Positions 33,614 to 44,525 of a stretch of 64,000 nucleotides of DNA are shown here, in pieces; position 1 is the first letter of the stretch; every line of letters starts with the position of its first letter. This DNA is from Lentinula raphanica (taxonomy: Eukaryota > Basidiomycota > Agaricomycetes > Agaricales > Omphalotaceae): positions 930,001 through 994,000 of the forward strand of contig JANVFP010000017.1 in the NCBI GenBank assembly GCA_027919835.1, in the 5' to 3' direction. The translations under genes and the position numbers were made by a program. The notes beneath the pieces were generated by a model. That model was not told where the DNA came from and did not search any database. It worked only from the letters and a program-made list of their open reading frames with translations.

Positions 33614-34917
33614 CCGTAGTAGAATGGAGTCTGTATCTGATGACTTGGAGTATATCGACGAGCTAAGTTATTTATGAATTCTTTCAAAAGCTAGGAAATA
33701 AAATGATACCCTTTTCTCTTTTGTGATGTAGGAGTTTAACGAGTATGTAGTGTTGTTGAATCGCAGATACCTATCTCGCTCCCGATCAACCTTCCGAAAT
33801 TTCAAGATATATATCCCGTTTGTTTGGTCTACATAAGGGATGCTGTTGAGATTCTGATTTATTTTCATGGACAACTTGTCTCAGCCTATTTGCTGATAGT
33901 GTTTAGGTCCCCATAAATACTGACCGCAGGGTAGAAAGTCAACAACCATCCCTTTTCTCGCCTTTGCTGCTGTTCAACCGTTTGAGGTCTTTTGCCCAGC
34001 CTGATAGCTGGTGTCGGTATTCATAAGTCAGCCATTTTGATAGTAGAGAGCCTGTTAGTCGTATAGCGGAAGACTTTACCTGGGCGAGTCACGGTAAGTA
34101 CCCTCTTACAGGAGCATTGGACATCATGACTTACGATGAGATCTCCCAATACTATCTCTATCTGTCTTCCAAGGAGCTTCTGTTGCAAGATGGACTCAGA
34201 GAAAATCCCAAATATGATAAGTCATTTTGTGCCATGCTCTCACACGTGGCACAGTCATCATTTTGTTCTGAATCTAACAGCAAGCCATCGATTTGCACTG
34301 TCAAGAAGGGCCATAGGTCGTCGAGCAGAGAGTCACGATGCACGTTTGAGCTGCCTCAAAATGGATACATTCAGAGTAACCACAGCCTGCGGAGATAGCA
34401 GAAGGGAAGAACAGGGTGAGTAACGTCTTCCTTTGATCGATCTTGAATTGCTTGAACTGCCAATGGTCCCCTATCATAGTCATCAATCATGCCTTGAACA
34501 CCAGTGTTCCGACGAAACTTTACACACAACTTACATCGCTTGAGCAGTAACTTGTTACTTCAACAACACAACAACTTCAAATGACGACAGCAACTGAACA
34601 ACAAGCTCTACTGCCATTATGATGGACGAGTGGTAGTTGCGCTCAAAGTCGCTGCTTCTGGATATTGTTGTGTGTACTAATCTCCTTCCTATGGAGGCAT
34701 CGATCACAATGATCATACTGAGAATTCGAACATGACTTTTTTCTATGATGATCTTACCGCGTTCATTAGTCTGAATTTCCAGGACGATGGTCATCAACTT
34801 GTTCATCATACACATCCGTAATTGACTGCCAGGCGTCTACGAAGCCAGGTCGATAAAACTCCTTCCAAACATGGTCTGCCATTCGGACAACTGATCTTTC
34901 CCCCCGTTTGTTTTTCC
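33614..34917. other. Spacer between DUF6533 copies 2 and 3, with relic exon
   Basis: Contains the 3' flank of copy 2, a relic first-exon region related to DUF6533 copy 4 (see the pseudogene entry), and upstream sequence of copy 3. All of it matches parts of 36726-37482 or 31000-31820. No intact gene. Confidence 0.5.
33890..34094 (+). pseudogene. Relic 5' end of a DUF6533 copy-4-like gene
   Basis: The segment matches the promoter and first two exons of DUF6533 copy 4 (37240-37490). The coding word for AEDFTWAS is kept in a 35-bp identical stretch (34053-34087) followed by a gtaagt donor. The ATG of copy 4 (37383) is ATA here, and nothing downstream continues the gene: the sequence passes into the next unit's upstream region. 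It is the breakpoint scar of the tandem duplication. Confidence 0.65.
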
Positions 34918-36725
34918 ATGAGCACATCGGATACTGGTACTGTGGTTGACACTCAGTAAGTGACTCATATCCTTCGATCTCAAACTCTTTGCTCACAATG
35001 TTTTCTGATGTCTTTGTGATTGGAAAAGTTACTTGCAGTATGATGTTACTTGGGCTAGCATCGGTGACCATCCTTTTTGGTTTCAAGGATTTATATCATG
35101 CACTGAACATCAACTTCACAGCGTTGCTGTACTATGATTGGGCTTTGACCTTTCCGGACGAGGTCAATGAACATATCCTTTAGCTTGATGCTTGATCATG
35201 CAGAACTGATCATCGGATTTTAGTAGGTAGAGTACATCTGGAAAGCAGGTATTGCGTTCCCAACCATACTCTATGCGTTCTGTCGATATGCACTCCTGGC
35301 GAATGTCATGTATCTCTTGGAGATATCAAACTTGCTTGGTTCAAGGGTGAGTCATCTACGTCTTGATACTACTCGCGCTGAACATTACTAGTCAGTTCAT
35401 CCTCATCCTCATCATCATGAAGGATACACTATGACCTATATCTCTAGTTTCTCCACTACTTGCGATGATTGGAAAAAATTCGTTTCCGCCCTGAGTGTCT
35501 TCGGTCGAGCCGCTATCATTGGTAACAATGAATCATTGTCATCATGATCAGGAATCCTGATAGAATCAACTATCAGCAACACTCATCGCTCGAACAAATG
35601 CCGTTTGCTCGCAAAGCCGGTGGATCTTAGTATATCTCCTTGCGCTTGGTATAGTCTGTGTTGTGGCAGATGCGGTGCGTTCAACTGAAGCTTCTCATTT
35701 CTCAGTACTGAATTATCTCGTTTAGGTCCATGTCCCAACGGAAAAGTGTGTAGATCTGGAGGATCCTTCAATGTGTGTTACCGTTCTATTCTGAACTGCG
35801 ACTCCGAGCTAATGTAGATAACTACATTCGTAGAAGTTCGAGTCACATTAGTCAAATGAAATGACCAAATCTAATCAGAGTGATGTCCAGCAAGCGCATT
35901 GCGCTCATTCTTCATGATAGCTTTCGAAACGTCCGTCGTTATCCTTACCAGTATCAGGACAATACAAGCTCTGAGAGCTGGGGGTCCTTGGAGGAGTCAA
36001 AGACATCGCTTGATTTATCTAATTTTTGAAGAAGGTAGAGCCTTAGTTCTAGTTGTTGCTCGAAGCGCGGTTGATTAATGATTCGCTTCCAGGAATTTTA
36101 TATTTCTGGTATGCCAACGATCCTTTTCGTGTTACATCACGACCTTCGCTCTAACCAATGTCATCTGTTGAAGTATCGTGACAATTCTGACTATCGCGAC
36201 CGTGATTCTTGATCTGGTTAGTTCTTGGCTTTGAGGTTCGTTTGAAATGTCTGAGTTATCTGTTCTCCTGCAGCGTGCCCCTGTACGTATTTGAATATAA
36301 CAGTAAGGACTTACTTGACGAGCAGAAATAGACTGGTTTCCTCCAGCGACTTCTGGATGGCCTGACCCTCCCGTAAGTGAACACTGTCTATCTGAGTATC
36401 GTACTAACAGTGCTTGCCCAGTCTCTCTGGCGCATTCACGGCTCGGTTCATATTACACCTTCGTGCATGGCGGCGAAAACATGCTGGCGTGTATTTTATA
36501 TCCACCGTGCAGGATCCCCAGGTCGGCTCAGAACATCCAGCACTAGAATTTTCCCCTCCCAGCAGCGGTAATAGGACTGTCATTGATCTCGAGTCTAGTC
36601 TTTCACAATCTGTTCCAGCGTTGGGTGACTTTGGAGAAGACCCGGTAGCCCGAGTAATGCGGCAATCAGAGAGCGGGATCGCTGTTCAAGTTGATTTTTG
36701 GATCGAACATCACGAAGCGATCTGA
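34918..36725 (+). CDS. DUF6533 multi-pass membrane protein, copy 3
   Basis: Near-duplicate of copy 2 with all exons intact. Start MSTSDTGTVVDTH, YLQYDVTWASI, ALLYYDWALTFPDEV, EYIWKAGIAFPTILYAF, CRYALLANVMYLLEIS, CDDWKKFVSALSVFGRAAI, TLIARTNAVCSQSRWILVY, VHVPTEKCVDLEDPS, MIAFETSVVILTSIRTIQAL, LSGAFTARFILHLRAW and the tail VDFWIEHHEAI ending at 36723-36725. Intron positions match copy 2. No disabling change was seen, so both copies may be functional. Same strand as its neighbours; unknown role. Confidence 0.8.
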
Positions 36726-37382
36726 CTGCAGTAAACTGGAGTCTGTGTCAGATGATTTGAAGTATATCGACGAGCTAAGTTATTGATTGAAGTCCATGAA
36801 AGCTAGGAAACGAAATGATACCTTTTTCTCTTTTGCGATGTAGGAGTCTTTATGAGTATGTAGTGCTGTTGAAACAAAGATACCTAGTATCTCGCTCCCG
36901 ATCAACCTTCCCGAAATTTCAAGATATATATGTATTCCGTTTGTTCGGTCCAAATGCTGCTTGAGATTCTGATTCATTCTCATGGACGACATGAGGTGAA
37001 AGGTGCTCATTACGGTACAGCAACGCCAAGTACCTCTGCATCCACTTTCTCAACGGTGACACCGGTGATTTTCTATCCAGGATCTTCTGCATCATAGTAA
37101 AGGACCCAAGTTTCAGACTTGCAGGCGCTGAGATTGTTGAAGAACCGGAGGTAATTACTGCGACCACCTCGTCAAGTGTACATCAAGACTGATACTAAAC
37201 TCCCTAGCTATATAATGGCCATATGCTCAAAGAGACAATCATCAAGTTGTCTCAGCCTATCTGCTGATACTATTTAGGTCCCAATAAATACCCACCACTG
37301 AGTAGAAAGTCGACAACCATCCCTTTTCTCGTCTTTGCTGCCGTCTGGCGGTCTGAAGTCTCTTTCCTAGCCAGCAGTGCTG
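36726..37382. promoter_or_regulatory. 3' flank of copy 3 and promoter of DUF6533 copy 4
   Basis: The 3' flank parallels 33614-33890. From about 37240 the sequence parallels the relic at 33890-34094, which defines the duplicated promoter of copy 4. A degraded minus-strand frame near 36919-37167 has no family match. Confidence 0.4.
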
Positions 37383-39118
37383 ATGGACACCGCGAGCGGG
37401 TGAGTTTGAGTTGTCGGCACTCGGAATTAAGTCATTTGACCAGAGAGGTTAGTCGTATAGCGGAAGACTTTACCTGGGCGAGCCTCGGTGAGAAATAACA
37501 ATTCATCTTTTTCAAATCCCAGTCCGTTCTAACATACAATCCGATTAGCCTTGCTCTACTATGATTACAGTTTGACTTTCGCTGAGGAATTAGAATATAT
37601 ATGGGGAATGCGATTCTCCTCATCGACATTGTTATATATTCTCTGCCGGTACGCCATGCTTGCGAATCTACTCTACCTATTGGCCCATCTGGACGAGATT
37701 GGATTGAGGGTAAGTGTCCTCTTGATTTCAAATGGAGCGTCAGACATCTGTACTCATGTATCCTATTCACAGTGGGTCTTTGTTTCGCACAGAGACGTTG
37801 CTCGGAACCAGCTGAATATCGTTAGTTGCGATACTTGGTATAAAATCATCGCCGTATTGGGTGTCCTCGGTCGAGCGGCTGTAATCGGTAAGCAATCTGC
37901 GTAACTACCCTTATAAGTCAACTACAACCCATAAGTTCTATGCAATAGTGGTATTCACACTGCGCACATACGTTGTATGGGCACAGAGCCGTTGCGTGCT
38001 CATATCGTTGATCATGCTTGGTGTGGCCACGGTGATCACTGACGCGGTACGTCCTTTGATCATCTCTGCACCGCCAACAGAAATATCATTCTCAACATGG
38101 CAGTAGATCTTCGTTCCGCGTCAAACTTGTGTCAATACAAGAGGGGATAGTGCAACGTGCGTGTCTATTCTCGAGATTCAACAATGAAGTTCAGCTGATA
38201 TAGGTCGCGTTGTGCTTTACCTTTCCTGATTGCAGAAGTGAGCAGCCAGCCGTCAAAGGACTTAGATGATTGAACGACTATAACTCACGTTCCACAGTCG
38301 ACATAGTCCGCTCGCTCTTAACGATCGTTTTCGAAACATTATCTGCAACGTTGATCTTCATCCGAAGTCTTCAGGCGTTTCGAAGAGGGGGTTCATACCT
38401 GAATCGGTACAGTTTCACGTATTTTCTGTTGCAAGAAGGTGATTTTCAATCATGCATGGTGATCTTCAACGAAAGAGTTAACGACTGTTTCTACTTCCGT
38501 CCTGCAGGTGCTATGTACTTCTGGTCTGCACTCAAATCTGCCTGCGAAATCAGCCGAGTTCTGACCGAGATTTAGTGTAGTATCGTTATTCACGGTTGCT
38601 ACATTCGTTCTGAAAGTGGTAAACGTCGTTCTCACCTTTATCTGTATAATTATTTTCCTGACGTTCCTCTCTCTGCTTCTTTTTCAGTCAACCCAGGTGC
38701 ATTTGATTCGTTTGACTTCAAACACGCATTACTTACCAAGATTACTCACAGTCTACTTACCTCCATGATCTTCTCAACGCGTTCACTCTACCGTATGTCT
38801 TTCTCCATGGCTCTCCCACTATGACTCTGGACTAAAACTCCCATCCCAAACCCAAGCTTATCCGGCCTCCTCACCGCTCGATTCCTTCTTCACCTTCGAG
38901 CTTGGAACAAGATGCGAAGCGCTAGTGAATCCCAGACCGCTACACCAGATATCGAACAACGCGCCGCTATTTCGTATGCTTCTTCCATATCATCGTCAGT
39001 TGGTGTGCAGGTGATATCGACCATCGATTCTGGATCTGAATCGTCAGCTTGGCCATGGATGACGACTGCAGAATATGGGGAGGACCCGATGGTGAAGATC
39101 AAAGGGACTTACCAGTAG
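37383..39118 (+). CDS. DUF6533 multi-pass membrane protein, copy 4
   Basis: Start MDTASG (exon 37383-37399), joined through a 44-nt intron to EVSRIAEDFTWASL (exon from 37444). Then the signature LLYYDYSLTFAEELEYIW, FSSSTLLYILCRYAMLANLL, CDTWYKIIAVLGVLGRAAVI, VVFTLRTYVVWAQSRCVL, IFVPRQTCVNTRGDSATSR, IVRSLLTIVFETLSATLIFI, LSGLLTARFLLHLRAW and a shorter Ser-rich tail ending VKIKGTYQ. It is the diverged third member of the local array. Middle exons around 38400-38800 are uncertain because several splice choices are possible. Function unknown. Confidence 0.7.
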
Positions 39119-39476
39119 AATGACTCCTTCGGTTCTGTATAATTAGGTGGTTGGATGTACTACATATATCATTGTAAACGCGGTGTATATATTATGGTAA
39201 CTGCTGGTGATATGATTCTTCAGTGGACTCGGGATTTGCAGCTATAGAACATGCATCATGGTATTCATTCAAGCAAACCCAGTTTGCTCGATAGCGACAA
39301 TGATATTGAACATACGGTGACTATGTACCAGTGATCAGAAAGTAAGTAACGTTTGACGAAAGAACAAGAATATCGTGAACAGATACAGATGGTGTGGATA
39401 TGCATACAAAGAAGATTATAAGTTATCATCCAAGAAATACGGAAGATTAGCAATCATGAAGGAGAACCGGAATCAA
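39119..39476. other. Convergent 3' spacer
   Basis: About 360 bp of AT-rich sequence between the stop of DUF6533 copy 4 and the stop of the mannitol dehydrogenase gene on the other strand. No gene; presumably the two 3' untranslated regions. Confidence 0.5.
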
Positions 39477-40918
39477 TCAATCTCTCTTCAACCTATGATA
39501 CTGCTCGATAACTTTCTGTAGATCATCATCATCCTTCTCCCACCCCGTCAGATCAGCCACCACCTGTTCGATCCCTTGTTGTCGTATCTTCTCCTGCATC
39601 TCATTCGCTTCCTGATCTTCATGAACTCCCGTGGGATGGAACAACAGCGCAGCTGCTATCCCAAGCAGGAGCGTGTCATGCGGCAGATTCTGTTCACGAC
39701 ACATCTCCACCGGACCAAGCAGCCGATCGCCCTTCCTCAACTTCCGCAGAGGTTCTCGTCCAACACGGGACACTTCGTCTTTCAAATTGTGGTTGGAGAA
39801 ACGTTTGAGGATCTTTCGGATATATTCTTCGTGTTGGTCCTCAGAGAAGAACGGGCGGTGTTTCGCGACAAGGGCAGCACCAGATTCGTGGAGGGCGTTC
39901 GAGACGACGGTGCGTATAGAGTTATCGGATATAGATTCGAGGATGGTGTCTTTCTTGTCGAGGAATCCAAGATATGCGGTAATGGCATGGCCGGTGCTGT
40001 GTCACGGTCGTATTATTAGACAACGGAAAATAGGGCCACAGTGAGATGAAACACATACTTCAAAGTGAAAAGCTTGCGCTGAACGTAAGCGTCTAGATTG
40101 TTCGTAGCTGTGAAGTATATTCAGTCGACCCTTCCACAACGGTCCAGCCATTGATGATTAAGGAACTCACTGTGCATTCCGTCAATGACAACATCGGGAT
40201 CGGTCTTCTTCAGACTATTAGAGTCTACAGTCCACTCGAAGAACGGCTCGACTCCAACGTCGAGGATGTTTTCCGACGAGAAGGGAGGAACAATTCGGTC
40301 TACCGAGCAAATGGCGAAACCGATGTTATCTTGCATGTATAGACGTTCCTTATCGTTGAGCTCGGCTTCGAGGGCTTCGCGTAACTTGTTGGTAGCGTTT
40401 TGCAAGTTCTCGCATGCAACGATGTTGATTGGTCCCCTGTGAGCCACTCGAGATTGAGAATTGTGACAGCAAGGGAGGGAGGATACAACTCACATGCCCT
40501 CGTCCATTCTCGTGCGTATTATCTGAGCGATGGGTTTCGCAAGCCGAGGGAGAATATCTACAGGACACGATCAGAAAAGCGATAGTTTATCGAGAGAGAG
40601 AGAGAACACACTGGGTCCAACGGCAGTAGTGATGATAGATAACGGTTCTCTCGCAATCTTCTCGATTGCCTTGAGATCAGTCGACATAACCGCAGACACA
40701 GACTGAATAGTCTCTATCTGAGTCTCGCCATTGAGGATATGAACGTCGTAACGGCCCTTCTCATTCAGCGCGTTCACAATCTTCTCTTGAACGTCGGCAA
40801 ACACGACGTGAAAGCCGGCTTGGGAAAGAACGGCGCCGATGAACCCACGTCCGATGTTGCCTGCACCGAACTGGATAGCGACGGGCTTGCCTGGTAGAGA
40901 GATAGCTTCGTAAGGCAT
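39477..40918 (-). CDS. Mannitol-1-phosphate 5-dehydrogenase
   Basis: NAD-dependent enzyme interconverting mannitol 1-phosphate and fructose 6-phosphate, part of the fungal mannitol cycle in the cytosol. Start MPYEAISLPGKPVAIQ, then the Rossmann glycine motif FGAGNIGRGFIGAVL, a conserved TTAVGPNILPRLAKPIA joined over an intron, INIVACENLQNATNKL, GFAICSVDRIVPP, and VEPFFEWTVD. The active-site segment ATNNLDAYVQRKLFTLN/TGHAITAYLGF contains the conserved Lys, Asn and His. The C-terminal helical domain ends HRLKRD with TGA at 39477-39479. About four or five short introns; the first carries a CT-rich run (GA repeat on the plus strand near 40596). Length is typical of the family. Confidence 0.95.
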
Positions 40919-42221
40919 GGTTGAACTGGTAGTGGTAGTGCTTGGTAGTGGTAGTGAGGAATTGGCAAAAAAGGGTGGCGCGTTTTATAAAGAGGGATTT
41001 GGCTGATGTCACTTGAATGTCACTCACAAAAAATCTAGATACCAGGCCACTCCACCCAAGAAAAAATGCCGAACAAAGCCGGAGACCACGTCGCTATCCT
41101 TTTTAGGAAGACCTCCGCCAGAAACTGCACAGGTTTTCCAAATTTGGACCTGAATGCTGTGCAAAATTCCCCCTCCGATCCCGATTCCCGATTTTTCCAG
41201 GTCCAACTCCTCGACAAGGCCGGGCGTATGGTAAGTATAGTAAGTTGAGTTCTCCGTGAGATTGGCGTAGAGTAGACCGTTGAATGCCTTGAACGTCGCA
41301 GCATCGCAATAGATCGCCATTCGGGACCAACTTCGACAAATCAACCTCTCTCTCGTTTGCTGCAACGTCATAGGGAAATCTTCGGTATTGAGAAATGACC
41401 TATACCGCTATCTGATTCGGACAGGAACGGTACTCAGGAAGAAAAGAAGTCGAGCTGTAAAGAGGTGAGAAACATCAACACGGAGGAACTCCAGGGATGG
41501 AACGACGATAATCACGAATCATAAAGGAAAAATCACAGCCTTCCAGCGATGTAACAGAAACACTAGAAGCACGTTCGTGTGGGGGTGGATTTGGCGGCCG
41601 ACTCCATCGCTGGGCGAAAGGGTGCATCAGGATCAGTAGTCGGAAAACACAGGCTACTGAATGACTTCGTTATCATCGAAACCTCGTCGGGCCGACCTTG
41701 AAGTTCGTTTTTCATCATGAGACGAGCGGCAGCCAGTGGGGGTTAGAGCTATTAGCGCGAAGTTAAGTAAAATCAGGGAATATCAGATGAATTTAGAAGA
41801 ATAAATGATATATCACGCTACAGTTGGATTCAAGCAGCAGGGCGAACACGGAATTTTAGGAATCGATTCACAATCACCTGGTCGCAACCGTGTGCTTGAA
41901 CGCTTGAGCGGCCCACCGTAGCCCACCGTAGATAGCTCCAATACTCCAACACGAGCGAGATGATAGACTTATTTGTCGTACTTTGTTGGAACAAAGGAAG
42001 CAGGAAATCCGAAAACTATCTCAGTGGGAGCGATCTGGCGAGTACATTCAACATCAATATGATCATACAGCATTTACTAGTAGCCTGACTTACCACAGCC
42101 CGAGAATAGCTTCAACTTATGTACAATCCCCCCCTTAGATATGACGATAGTTAAGTAACCGACTTGAGTTGGCTATACAGACTTTGCGGCAAGTTAAAAC
42201 AAATTTGGGAGCAGGGATCTA

Positions 42222-42239
42222 AGAGAGAGAGAGAGAGAG
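42222..42239. repeat. AG dinucleotide microsatellite
   Basis: Nine uninterrupted AG units, directly visible, in non-coding sequence. Confidence 0.9.
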
Positions 42240-42920
42240 GTACGATGGCAAAAGTCAGTATAAACATCGCTCGAACATGAGTATAAATGACAGCAAACAA
42301 TCACGTTCCCAACAGTTCTTGCCTTTCAGTGACGGTGCGATATCGACAGCAGATCGTGGCTGATCATAGCTGATCATGGTCGGGAAAACTACATCGTTGG
42401 TATATTTTCCCAGAGCTGTGAATCAATGACTGAATAACCGCGATCGATAAGAAGATTAAAATTATCTCTAGGACAGCAGATACGTCCTGATTCCTGGAGC
42501 GAGAGGGAGCTCCAAGAATTTTACCTTGCGAGTTTTTAAACGAGTCCCATGATGTCTGGATGACCCCTTGCACGGAGCAGATGTTCAGACGGTGTTCCGC
42601 TCCATATATGCTAGAAGAATATTATGGTCAGCCTGGGTGGGCCTGGTTGGGAGAAGGTACGAGGTACGACTCGTCACTTTACCTTCTCTGTCGCTCTAGG
42701 TTCCAGACGTGGTATGTCCAGTCAACTCTAGAAGTTCGAGTCCAAAAACCTTGAAAGGAGGTTCAAAGAACGAGCTGTGAGTCTTCAAAGAGAATCTTGC
42801 TCATTGACTAGCACACAAAGCAAGCAGTCGCTTCGAGAACAAGACTAGCCTTCAAGGAGGCGGAGGAGGAACAGGAAATTTTCAGAACGTCATGGTCAAC
42901 GTTCGAGTTATACTTATGAA

Positions 42921-42933
42921 GGGGGGGGGGGGG
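42921..42933. repeat. Homopolymer run of 13 G
   Basis: Thirteen consecutive G on the plus strand in non-coding sequence; its length is prone to sequencing error. Confidence 0.9.
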
Positions 42934-43172
42934 TAATCATTAGTACATCGAAGGTGGTGCTGCGTTGGAGACTGTTGTTGGAGAGAATACAACTTACATT
43001 GAACAAAAGCAGCAGAAAATCAGAGTTCAAATTTCGGATGCAAAAGAGTTGGCCGAACAAGCTCTAAAACGTTATTAAGCGCTCATTCGAATTCTCACGC
43101 CTTGAGTTGTGACCTGAGCGTTGTGACCTGAGCGTTGGACGACTATTCACCCTACCACTATCAGCCACCATC

Positions 43173-44157
43173 ATGCCTCGAATCAGTAAAGCAGACAATA
43201 TATTCGCGCAGGAGACGGCTGAAAAGTGGCACGAGTATGACCGTCTTTTGGCTAAACACGGCGCTATTATACGCACGTATCCAAACTACCTGGAATTCAT
43301 GCGTACCACGTACTCAGAGGCCGAACATCTCCCTTCCGAGTTCATGCCCGAAAGCCAGGCTGAGAGGGAAGAATATGTGGAGAAAATGAAGGAATGTATA
43401 CGGACTCTTGAAAGCTCCAAAGACCTTTTTGAGTGCGTCCCGTCTTCACTCTAGTCTCTCACCTCGTTTTGCTCATTCGAACTCCTATCAAACTTCTTGA
43501 AAGTCATTTCCAGGTTGCGGGCGCAGCATGGTTCATTTGCCGCAAACTCACGCTCGATGCCCAAGACCGGGGCCATGATGTCTGGCGAGCCGTTTTACGA
43601 GCTAAAACTGCGTTAGTGTAAGTTATGTATACCTCATAACTTTGTTATTCTTCTCATCTCACGTTTGAGTTCCTAGGCGTGCATTCCCCATAACCAATAA
43701 TACTGGACTTCCCTCGGACTCGACATTGACAGGGAACTTTGCATCTCTTCCAACTTTGAATCCTCCACCTCAGTCGTCTAATCCTGTACCTAATCCATCG
43801 TTGACTCCGGTGTCAAAAAATCCTCCTCGTCGTAAAGACACGCCGGTGTCCTTTCCGCCTGCAATGCCCATTCAAGACTCTTTCAATTGGAGTGCTGTAA
43901 ACCGCGCGCGTACTACCTCTATATTGCCACAACAGCTGCAGCAATGGAGAGAAAAACCCGACACTTTGCCACTGCATCAAGTATTCGTCGGTGATATTGA
44001 TGGGAAGGAGGAGGCATATAAGGTGGTGATATTCATGAATATGGGAAGTGAGAAAGTGTTTTATGTTCAGTTTGTTGAAAGTGATGAAGCCATTGGGTAC
44101 TCAAGCAATGATCTTCTCGACCTCTTGTTGCAAGCTAGGGTTGTTGAACCAAGTTGA
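43173..44157 (+). CDS. Unidentified conserved-looking protein, three exons
   Basis: Exons 43173-43432, 43504-43611 and 43677-44157 join in phase, and both introns are needed to avoid stops. Start MPRISKADNIFAQETAEKWH, then a charged helical region (EFMRTTYSEAEHLPSEFMPE, EEYVEKMKECIRTLES). Over intron 1 it reads DLFDHFQVAGAAWFICRKL, then TLDAQDRGHDVWRAVLRAKT, a Pro/Ser-rich linker, and a compact end domain with PLHQVFVGDIDGKEEAYKVV, MNMGSEKVFYVQFVES and a C-terminus LLQARVVEPS. Acceptor choice for exon 2 (43503/43504) was fixed by the frame. No domain I can name. Probably a soluble intracellular protein. Confidence 0.65.
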
Positions 44158-44525
44158 ACTCGGTAGTAGCGATTTGGCCTCGAATATCTCATTAAATCTA
44201 GAATGCTTAACGTTGTTTGTTTGGTGTCGTTGGCTAGACCCGTCAATATGTATGTGCTCTCGTGAATCAATATCTATACCAACCCTTGAACTGAAAGCTG
44301 TTTCGACTCTCCAGTAGGACGTCGAACTTCCCATACTCTGTTCAGTGTTCTTGTTCGAAAAGGGGCCAATTCATGATGGATGATGGTCCGTGCGCGCGAA
44401 AAACCGAGTTTGGTCAACTTGCCGCGTCGCTTTCAAACCTTGCTTTCTAAATTCTCCTTGCTTCCAACCATCCAACCATACTCTCATCCATCCTTCGGTC
44501 CTGCCGAGCTTTAATTTATGGCACG
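44158..44525. promoter_or_regulatory. Promoter region of DUS1
   Basis: About 370 bp with no gene. CpG-containing sequence near 44390-44430 and a pyrimidine-rich tract (44440-44510) precede the DUS1 ATG, as in other fungal housekeeping promoters. Confidence 0.4.

Larger units (their letters stand above)
30953..37482. repeat. Segmental tandem duplication, two units of about 3.1 kb
   Basis: Sequence from about 30953 to 34087 is repeated, with divergence, from about 34118 to 37482. Each unit holds upstream sequence, a full DUF6533 gene, its 3' flank and the 5' end of the following gene. The stops of the two DUF6533 genes are 3112 bp apart. A 35-bp exon stretch is identical at 34053-34087 and 37448-37482. 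Boundaries are by eye and approximate. Confidence 0.7.
40919..43172. other. Long intergenic stretch with simple repeats
   Basis: The first part is the promoter of the mannitol dehydrogenase. A minus-strand frame at 41024-41371 has protein-like composition (ATFKAFNGLLYANL, EELDLEKSGIGIGGGILHSI, RHFFLGGVAWYLDFL) but no known motif; it may be a small unknown gene. Further on there is a doubled cccaccgtag word (41911-41930), an AG dinucleotide run (42222-42239) and a G13 run (42921-42933). No other gene is seen. Confidence 0.35.
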
